Positions 1-5,768 of a DNA stretch of 10,716 bases are shown here, piece after piece. Position numbers and translations under genes: made by a program. Origin of the DNA: Acholeplasmatales bacterium Tener_01 (GTDB taxonomy: Bacteria > Bacillota_I > Bacilli_A > ML615J-28 > CAG-698); NCBI GenBank assembly GCA_001604495.1, contig LVBR01000182.1, positions 1 to 10,716 on the forward strand, written 5' to 3'. Positions within the stretch are counted from its first letter, which is position 1. Every line of letters begins with the position of its first letter. The notes beneath the pieces are model-generated. The model worked only from the letters and a program-made list of their open reading frames with translations. It was not told where the DNA came from and did no database searches.

Positions 1-13
1 GGATAATAAAGAA

Positions 14-50
14 GGAGAGATTACGTTGTAATTCTCCCTTTTTTATTTTT
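14..50 (+). terminator. Rho-independent terminator of the upstream gene
   Basis: Bases 14-24 pair with 28-37 (10 base pairs, one bulged G at 19) around a three-base loop. A T-rich tract of six T, one A and five T follows. The gene it ends lies outside the window. The T-tract runs directly into the promoter region of the gene at 90. Confidence 0.8.
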
Positions 51-59
51 ATATTTTTA

Positions 60-83
60 TGTTATAATAAAAAAGCAAAGAGG
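60..83 (+). promoter_or_regulatory. Extended -10 promoter element and RBS for the MBL-PHP gene
   Basis: TATAAT at 63-68 is preceded by TG at 60-61, giving an extended -10. At a 17-bp spacing the -35 falls in the T-tract of the preceding terminator and is a poor match. AAGAGG near 78-83 is the ribosome site, about six bases before the ATG at 90. The promoter call is inferred from sequence only. Confidence 0.5.
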
Positions 84-89
84 TTTAGT

Positions 90-1712
90 ATGAATTATTT
101 TGAAGTTGTTAAATATGATGATAGTTTATATCAAATAAAAGACAAATTAGGGGTCTTATCAACCCTAATAATAGGGGAAAATAAAGCTATTTTATTTGAT
201 ACCGGTTATGGTATTGGTGATTTAAAAAGTGAGGTAAGAAAAATAACAGATAAAGAACTAATTGTTATTTGTAGTCACGGACATATGGATCACACTGGTG
301 GTAATTACCAATTTGATGAAGTCTATATTGATGAACTAGATTACAATTTATGCTTGTCTCATAACAATGCTAATAGGCGTCAAAAAAATATCAATAGTTT
401 AAATAGAATTTGTCCAAACTTTATTAATGAAAATAACTTTGATGTTAATAAATATCTTAGTCTTGGCGCTGGTAACCTTAAAGTTTTAGATAAAGATTAT
501 TTTGATATCGGTGAAGATGTTAATGTTATTAGACTTGAAGGGCATACCCAAGGTTCAATAGGATTATATTTACCAAAGAGAAAACTACTTTTGGTAAGTG
601 ATGCTATTTGTCCATTTGTATGGCTATTTTTAAAGGAATCTTTGAGCCTTGTTAAATACATTAAAATGGTTGAAAGAACATTAAAACTTGATTTTGATAA
701 TTTTTTAGTTGGCCACGGTGCAAGACTTTTTCCAAAAAGTAAGATGTTTGACTTTTTAAATGTGGCTAAAAGTGTAGATTTGGAAGAGTCGGTTAAAGTT
801 AGTTTTGAAAACTTTGATGATTTAAACCCACATTGCTTTACATTTGGCAAGATGTATGACCAAAATGACTGTGGAGTGGTATTTGATCCTAATAAAATAA
901 TTGATAATTATTATGATCAACATATGCATTCATCATTTAGTGCCGATAGCCAAGAAGATTTAGCTAATTACATTGAATGCGCAAGACGTGATAATGTTGA
1001 CTTTATTTGTACATGTGAACATTTTGACTATTTAACTGTTGTTGATGGGACAACATGGATTGCTGATTATCCAAAACTAATTAAATATCATAAAGAGTTA
1101 AAAGAACAAAACCCTGATATTGATTTCTTGTTAGGAATTGAACTAGGATATAAACGTATTTGTTTTGATGAAATGGTTGAATTATCTAATAAATATCCAT
1201 TTGATATTATCCAATTATCAATTCATGATAATAATAAATGGGATTATTATTTTAAAGATGCTTTTTTAGGCCATGAAGTTGAATCAATGGATGAATATTT
1301 TGACCTAATGTATGAAGCAATGGAACGTTTTAGTAACTTTGATGTTTTAAGTCACATTGATTTTGGATTTAAGACACTAAAAATGATTGATAAAAAGTGG
1401 GAAATTAATAGATGGGATAGTCAAATAAGAAAAATAATGACTAAACTAATCGAAATGGATAAAGCATTTGAAGTTAATACTAAAGTTCAAGAAGTGATAT
1501 ATGATATTGATCAAGACAATCATCATATTGAATACTTATTATCACTTTATAAAGAACTTGGTGGACACAAGGTCACTTTATCAAGTGATGCTCATAACAT
1601 AAATAAATATCGTAGTTTATTTAGTAAGTATATGGGAATGTTAAAAGAGTTTGGTTTTAATGAATTATCATTTTACATAAAGAGAAAGGAATTTAAATAC
1701 ACTATTAAATAG
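90..1712 (+). CDS. Two-domain metallohydrolase: MBL-fold hydrolase fused to a PHP (HisJ-like) phosphoesterase
   Basis: A 540-aa protein with two metal-hydrolase domains. Residues 1 to about 225 are a metallo-beta-lactamase fold with H63, H65, D67 and H68 (SHGHMDH), H152 (GHTQG), D171 and H209, a full set for two metals. Residues about 273-540 are a PHP domain with H278 and H280 (DQHMH), E310-H311, E351, H379, H422 (SHIDF) and D500/H502 (SDAH), most like histidinol-phosphatase HisJ. No signal peptide or membrane segment is seen, so it is probably cytoplasmic. Both domains look catalytically complete. No histidine-biosynthesis gene is nearby, so histidinol phosphate is not an assured substrate. 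MBL relatives include glyoxalase II and phosphodiesterases, and PHP relatives are phosphomono- or phosphodiesterases; the true substrate is unknown. The start at 90 follows an RBS and the gene ends in TAG. Domain calls are firm, function is not. Confidence 0.9.
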   Translation: MNYFEVVKYDDSLYQIKDKLGVLSTLIIGENKAILFDTGYGIGDLKSEVRKITDKELIVICSHGHMDHTGGNYQFDEVYIDELDYNLCLSHNNANRRQKNINSLNRICPNFINENNFDVNKYLSLGAGNLKVLDKDYFDIGEDVNVIRLEGHTQGSIGLYLPKRKLLLVSDAICPFVWLFLKESLSLVKYIKMVERTLKLDFDNFLVGHGARLFPKSKMFDFLNVAKSVDLEESVKVSFENFDDLNPHCFTFGKMYDQNDCGVVFDPNKIIDNYYDQHMHSSFSADSQEDLANYIECARRDNVDFICTCEHFDYLTVVDGTTWIADYPKLIKYHKELKEQNPDIDFLLGIELGYKRICFDEMVELSNKYPFDIIQLSIHDNNKWDYYFKDAFLGHEVESMDEYFDLMYEAMERFSNFDVLSHIDFGFKTLKMIDKKWEINRWDSQIRKIMTKLIEMDKAFEVNTKVQEVIYDIDQDNHHIEYLLSLYKELGGHKVTLSSDAHNINKYRSLFSKYMGMLKEFGFNELSFYIKRKEFKYTIK

Positions 1713-1907
1713 GGAAGAGGAAAAAGACACAAAAATCAGTTGATGGTTTAATTGTTAAATTTATAAAGAAGGCAAAACCTCTTATTGAAAATATGTCTGA
1801 AAGAAGCACAAGTATTAGAAAATGGTTTAGATGATGTTGGTCAAAGCGAAAAAGCTTTACAAGAAAGTAGAGATCGTTACGACGAGTATAAGAAAAATAG
1901 TTATTAA
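1712..1907 (+). pseudogene. Decayed small gene (about 60 codons), frameshifted and without a start codon
   Basis: Directly after the MBL-PHP stop, GGGAAGAGG (1712-1720) looks like a ribosome site but no start codon follows. From 1724 one frame reads KTQKSVDGLIVKFIKKAKP and on to NMSE, then closes at TGA 1832-1834. A second frame carries on from about 1803 (EAQVLENGLDDVGQSEKAL and on) to TAA 1905-1907. Removing one A from 1800-1802 joins the two into a continuous charged, helical protein (NMSEEAQVLENG across the join). If AAG at 1724-1726 were ATG, the product would be 60 aa starting MTQKSVDGL. I do not recognise the family. It could be a real pseudogene, an assembly error, or an unusual small gene. 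Confidence 0.5.
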
Positions 1908-1918
1908 CAATTTAGCAG

Positions 1919-1947
1919 TTGAAAATTAATAACTCTTGTGTTAAAAT
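1919..1947 (+). promoter_or_regulatory. Promoter of the pheST T-box operon
   Basis: TTGAAA at 1919-1924, a 17-bp spacer, then TAAAAT at 1942-1947 with TG at 1939-1940 (extended -10). It lies just upstream of the T-box stem I and just after the decayed gene. The same arrangement recurs at 5702 and 8357. Confidence 0.8.
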
Positions 1948-1956
1948 AATTACATA

Positions 1957-2209
1957 AACGTTGATAAAGAAGTAGTAATAGTATTATTTATTTCAGAGAG
2001 TAACTGGTTGGTGTGAAGTTATATAAAGATATTATGAATTCGTCTTTGGAGTGATTCTAATAAAATACGCGTAGCTGCGTTAAAGGCAAATGAAGTGTAA
2101 GTTAAATGTAAATTTAACTTGAACTAAGGTGGAACCGCGGATATTAATTATTTCGTCCTTAAATTATTAAAGTAATATTAAATTGCTTAATGATTTAAGG
2201 GCTTTTTTT
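1957..2209 (+). promoter_or_regulatory. T-box riboswitch, phenylalanine (specifier UUC)
   Basis: A leader that reads tRNA-Phe charging by transcription antitermination. Stem I: AAAGA (1966-1970) pairs with TCTTT (2043-2047), the AGAGAG bulge sits at 1995-2000, and a distal stem (TAACT 2001-2005 with AGTTA 2017-2021) closes the GGTTGGTGTGA loop. The specifier follows GAA and is TTC at 2039-2041, followed by G: a phenylalanine codon, matching the pheST genes downstream. A short hairpin (2067-2080) and a 9-bp perfect hairpin (2099-2107 with 2112-2120, stem III) precede the T-box sequence at 2126-2140. In the antiterminator AAGG 2126-2129 pairs with CCTT 2157-2160, with TGGAACC in the bulge. The T-box acceptor triplet plus N is UGGA, which would pair with a U discriminator, unusual for tRNA-Phe. 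Uncharged tRNA should stabilise the antiterminator and raise pheST expression. Confidence 0.95.
2155..2209 (+). terminator. T-box-controlled intrinsic terminator before pheS
   Basis: Bases 2155-2170 pair with 2187-2202 (16 pairs including two G-U) around a 16-base loop, followed by seven T (2203-2209). The 5' arm uses CCTT 2157-2160, which is also the 3' arm of the antiterminator, so the two structures exclude each other as in other T-boxes. Confidence 0.92.
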
Positions 2210-2221
2210 ATGGAGGATAAT

Positions 2222-3244
2222 ATGCTAGAAAAACTAATGGAAATGAAAGAAAGTGCCAAAGAAAAGATTAGTGAAGCTAAAACCATTCAAGAATTGAATG
2301 AGACTAAATCACTTTATCTAGGAAAAAAGAGTCCACTTCAAGCATTATTTAGCCAAATGAAAGATTTGACTAATGAAGGTAAAAAAGAATTAGGTCAAAA
2401 AATCAATGAATTTAAGACAATGGTTGAAGAAGAAGTTAACAAGCGCCTAGAAAAAATTAAAGAAGAGGAAGTTGAAAGAAGACTTAAGATGGAGGCAATC
2501 GATGTCACACTTCCTGGTAAAGAGATTCCAGTTGGTGCTTTACATGTTTTAACTAAGACAATTGAGGAGATGGAAGATATCTTCTTAAGTATGGGATATA
2601 GTGTTGTTGAAGGACCTGAAGTTGAAGAGGATAAATTCAACTTTGAAATGATGAACCTTCCAAAGAACCATCCTGCACGTGATATGCAAGATTCATTCTA
2701 CATTAACCCTAATATTTTACTTAGAACTCATACTTCTCCTGTTCAAGCACGTACAATGCTTAAAGCTAAAGGCGAACCAATTAAGGTTATTTGCCCAGGT
2801 AAGGTTTACAGACGTGATGATGATGATGCAACTCACTCTCATCAATTCATGCAACTTGAGGGATTAGTTGTTGATAAGGATATAAGTATGGCTGATTTAA
2901 AGGGAACATTAAGCCTACTTATGCAAAAAATGCTTGGTAAGAATACTAAGATTCGTTTCCGTCCATCATATTTCCCATTCACTGAACCTAGCGTTGAAGT
3001 TGACGTGACATGCTTCAAGTGCGGTGGAAAGGGCTGCCCACTTTGTAAAGGAAGTGGATGGATTGAAGTATTAGGTGGTGGAAAAGTTCATCCTAATGTA
3101 CTTAAGATGGCTGGATATGATCCAAATGTATATACAGGCTTTGCATTTGGAATCGGAATTGAAAGAATTGCAATGCTTAAGCATGGAATCGATGACATCA
3201 GAAACTTCTATATTTCTGATCCGCGTTTCTTAAAGCAATTTTAG
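2222..3244 (+). CDS. pheS: Phenylalanyl-tRNA synthetase alpha subunit
   Basis: Catalytic subunit of the alpha2-beta2 class II synthetase that charges tRNA-Phe in the cytoplasm. The product is 340 aa, the usual length. Residues 1 to about 85 form the charged coiled-coil arm for tRNA contact. The catalytic core follows: RTHTSPVQAR (168-177), motif 2 YRRDDDDATHSHQF (196-209), PSYFPFTEPSVEVDV, four cysteines (C264, C267, C272, C275) in the CxxC pair found in many bacterial PheS, and motif 3 GFAFGIGIERIAML (306-319). The chosen start is ATG 2222, five bases after GGAGG at 2212-2216. In-frame TTG 2183 lies inside the terminator loop and ATG 2210 abuts the T-run with no ribosome site, so both are rejected. 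It is followed after 9 bp by pheT and controlled by the Phe T-box. Motif 2 reads RRDDDDATHSH, where RRDxxDATHSH is the common form. Confidence 0.97.
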   Translation: MLEKLMEMKESAKEKISEAKTIQELNETKSLYLGKKSPLQALFSQMKDLTNEGKKELGQKINEFKTMVEEEVNKRLEKIKEEEVERRLKMEAIDVTLPGKEIPVGALHVLTKTIEEMEDIFLSMGYSVVEGPEVEEDKFNFEMMNLPKNHPARDMQDSFYINPNILLRTHTSPVQARTMLKAKGEPIKVICPGKVYRRDDDDATHSHQFMQLEGLVVDKDISMADLKGTLSLLMQKMLGKNTKIRFRPSYFPFTEPSVEVDVTCFKCGGKGCPLCKGSGWIEVLGGGKVHPNVLKMAGYDPNVYTGFAFGIGIERIAMLKHGIDDIRNFYISDPRFLKQF

Positions 3245-3253
3245 GAGGTTTTT

Positions 3254-5647
3254 ATGAACGTTAAATTAGATTGGTTAAAAGAACTTGTCGATTTAGAAGG
3301 ATTAAATCTTGATGAGATTGTCAATAAATTAAGCTTATACTCTACTGAAGTAGAAGGTGTAAGTAGAGTTGTCAGTGGAACAAATCTAGTAATTGGTCAT
3401 GTTTTAGAGTGTGAAATGCATCCAGATAGTGATCATTTACATGTTTGTAAAGTTGATGTTGGGGAAGAAATATTACAAATTGTATGTGGTGCACCTAACA
3501 TTAAAAAAGGTTTATATGTAATTGTGGCTAAGATTGATGCCGTTTTACCTGGTGATTTTAAGATTAAAAAGAGTAAAATCAGAGGCGTTGAATCTTGTGG
3601 AATGATTTGTTCATTAAAAGAAATCGGAATGGAATCTAAATTCATCCCTGCAATCTATGCTGATGGAATCTATTATTTTAATGGTGAAGTTAAACCTGGT
3701 AGCTCTGCCCTTGAGGCTTTAGGGTTAGCTGATCCAGTATTAGAACTTGGATTAACACCAAATAGAAGTGACCTATTTAGTATGCTAGGTGTTGCGTATG
3801 AAGCAGCAGCTTGCTTCAATCGTCCACTTAAACCTCTTAAATATGAAGAAATAAAGGGTGAATTTAAAGATAAAGTTGATGTAAAGATTGATACACCTCT
3901 TTGTAGGATGTATTATGCAAGATGCTTTAAAGATTTAGAGATTAAAGAATCTCCAAGATGGCTAAAAACACGCCTAATAAGCTTTGGAACTCGCCCAATT
4001 AATAATGTTGTTGATATAACAAATTACATTTTAGCATTATTTGGTCAACCTCTTCACTCATTTGATTCTGATAAATTAGGTAAAAAGATTGTAGTTAGAA
4101 ATGCATCAGATGGTGAAAAGATTGTAACACTTGATAACATCGAAAGAACTCTAGATTCAAAAGATATCGTTATTACTGACGGTAAGGATCCGGTTGCTAT
4201 TGCAGGTGTAATGGGTGGTCTTTCAACTGAAATCACTCCTGAAACAAAGAACATGACACTTGAAGTTGCTCAATTTGACCCAACAAGCATTCGTTTAACT
4301 AGCCAAAAGTTGAATTTAAGAAGCGAATCAAGCAATCGTTTTGAAAAAGGAATTGATTCTAATCGTTCTCTACTTGCCCTAGAATATGCAACATACCTAC
4401 TAAAGACATTATGTAATGCTAAAGTTAGTAGTGAAATAGCATTCTCTGGTGAACTTGAGCCAAAAGAAAAAGAAATTAATGTAACTAGTGATTTCATTTC
4501 TAAAGCTTTAGGTATCAAATTAACTACAGATGAAATCAAAGAAGTATTAGAAAGACTTAATTTCAAAGTTGAAGTAAAAGCTGATAATATTAAAGTTTTG
4601 GTTCCAAGTAGAAGAATGGATGTCAATATCCCTGATGATTTAGTAGAAGAAGTTGGTAGAATCTATGGATATGAGAAATTACCACTTACTCTTCCAAAAG
4701 GATTAAAAGAAGGCGGACTTACAAATTATCAAAAGCGTAGAAAACTTCTAAAACATACATTAATCGATTTAGGTTTAAATGAAGTTATTACTTATTCACT
4801 AGTAAGTAGTGAAGAAAATGAAGAATTCAGTTTACTTGAAGATGAAAACAATAAGCCAATTAAATTGATGCATCCTATTAGTAGTGATCGAAGTGAAGTT
4901 CGTAAGAGTTTAATGCCAAGCATGATTGAACATGTAAACTACTTAAATAATCGTAAGATTAAAGATGTTAGAGCATTTGAAATAGGTAGAGTTTATTCAA
5001 CAAATGGTACTGAATACTTAGAAGAAGAGACTCTATCAATTGCCCTAGCTAATAATTTCAGTAGCACTTTATGGAAAGGTAATGTTGAAAAGGTTGATTT
5101 TTATCTACTAAAAGGAATTGTTGAAACAGTATTTAAAGGATTAAATGTTGAACTACAATATAAACCACTAGATAAAGAATCAAAAGAACTACACCCAACA
5201 AGAACTGCTTTAGTTTATTTAGGTAATAAAATAATCGGTTATTTAGGTGCAATTCATCCAAAATATGCTCAAAGTCATGACTTAAAAGAATTGTATGTGG
5301 CTGAGATTAGACTTGGGGATATTTTAAATAAAGAAATTCCTAATGTTATTTACACTCCAATTAGTAAAGTTCCTAGTGTTGAAAGAGATATTGCCCTTGC
5401 AATGAAGAAAGATATCAATGCTAGTGATATAGTTGAAACAATAAAAAGTGTTGATCGTAAACTTTTAAGTGATGTTAAGATTTTTGACTTGTATGTTGGT
5501 GAGAATGTTAAAGAAGATGAAAAGAGCTTAGCAATTAAGTTAGTATTTACTTCATATGAAACATTAACTGATGAAGTAATCAACGGTAAAGTAAATAAGA
5601 TTTTAAAAGAACTTGAAAAGAAGTATCAAGCTACATTAAGACAATAA
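3254..5647 (+). CDS. pheT: Phenylalanyl-tRNA synthetase beta subunit
   Basis: The 797-aa beta subunit, partner of PheS in the alpha2-beta2 enzyme. Domains in order: N-terminal segment; EMAP/OB-type tRNA-binding domain at about 40-150 (GHVLECEMHPDSDHLHVCKV, IVCGAPN); B3/B4 editing region at about 210-385 (RPINNVVDITNYIL, GVMGG, SSNRFEKGID); B5 at about 402-478 (MDVNIPDDLVEEVGRIYGY); catalytic-like core at about 490-690; and a C-terminal ferredoxin-like anticodon-binding domain at about 705-797 (SKVPSVERDIAL). This is the full-length architecture. The AGGAGG ribosome site (3243-3248) overlaps the pheS stop, with ATG five bases on, so translation is probably coupled. The B3/B4 domain is the known site for clearing mischarged Tyr-tRNA-Phe; I did not test its residues one by one. 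It ends in TAA, followed by a terminator. Confidence 0.97.
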   Translation: MNVKLDWLKELVDLEGLNLDEIVNKLSLYSTEVEGVSRVVSGTNLVIGHVLECEMHPDSDHLHVCKVDVGEEILQIVCGAPNIKKGLYVIVAKIDAVLPGDFKIKKSKIRGVESCGMICSLKEIGMESKFIPAIYADGIYYFNGEVKPGSSALEALGLADPVLELGLTPNRSDLFSMLGVAYEAAACFNRPLKPLKYEEIKGEFKDKVDVKIDTPLCRMYYARCFKDLEIKESPRWLKTRLISFGTRPINNVVDITNYILALFGQPLHSFDSDKLGKKIVVRNASDGEKIVTLDNIERTLDSKDIVITDGKDPVAIAGVMGGLSTEITPETKNMTLEVAQFDPTSIRLTSQKLNLRSESSNRFEKGIDSNRSLLALEYATYLLKTLCNAKVSSEIAFSGELEPKEKEINVTSDFISKALGIKLTTDEIKEVLERLNFKVEVKADNIKVLVPSRRMDVNIPDDLVEEVGRIYGYEKLPLTLPKGLKEGGLTNYQKRRKLLKHTLIDLGLNEVITYSLVSSEENEEFSLLEDENNKPIKLMHPISSDRSEVRKSLMPSMIEHVNYLNNRKIKDVRAFEIGRVYSTNGTEYLEEETLSIALANNFSSTLWKGNVEKVDFYLLKGIVETVFKGLNVELQYKPLDKESKELHPTRTALVYLGNKIIGYLGAIHPKYAQSHDLKELYVAEIRLGDILNKEIPNVIYTPISKVPSVERDIALAMKKDINASDIVETIKSVDRKLLSDVKIFDLYVGENVKEDEKSLAIKLVFTSYETLTDEVINGKVNKILKELEKKYQATLRQ

Positions 5648-5655
5648 AAATAAAA

Positions 5656-5687
5656 GAAGATTCGCGTTATGTGAATCTTCATTTTTT
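5656..5687 (+). terminator. Rho-independent terminator of the pheST operon
   Basis: GAAGATTC (5656-5663) pairs with GAATCTTC (5673-5680), and the stem can extend inward to about 11 pairs. An A and six T (5682-5687) follow. It separates pheST from the secreted phosphoesterase gene. Confidence 0.92.
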
Positions 5688-5701
5688 AATTATATAATTT
5701 A

Positions 5702-5730
5702 TTGCGAATTAAAATAATAAATGTTAAAAT
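5702..5730 (+). promoter_or_regulatory. Promoter of the secreted phosphoesterase gene
   Basis: TTGCGA at 5702-5707, a 17-bp spacer and TAAAAT at 5725-5730 with TG at 5722-5723. It matches the pheST leader promoter in its whole -10 block (TGTTAAAAT). The GGAGG ribosome site is at 5752-5756, 12 bases before the ATG at 5769, longer than the five to eight bases seen at most other genes here. Confidence 0.75.
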
Positions 5731-5768
5731 ATAAGTGTATATTATTCATATGGAGGTAATTTGTTTAT

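Noticed and set aside
1785..1907. A stand-alone 40-codon gene from TTG 1785
   Set aside because: The AAGAAGG upstream is 12 bases away and TTG is a weak start. The one-base join to the preceding frame explains the sequence better.
2183..2221. Upstream in-frame starts for pheS (TTG 2183, ATG 2210)
   Set aside because: They lie in the terminator loop and right after its T-run, with no ribosome site. ATG 2222 has GGAGG at five bases and gives the normal 340-aa PheS.
4270..4626. Long reverse-strand open frames, for example 4270-4626 and 497-850
   Set aside because: They sit wholly inside well-identified + strand genes, have low-complexity Ser/Leu-rich translations and no ribosome sites.
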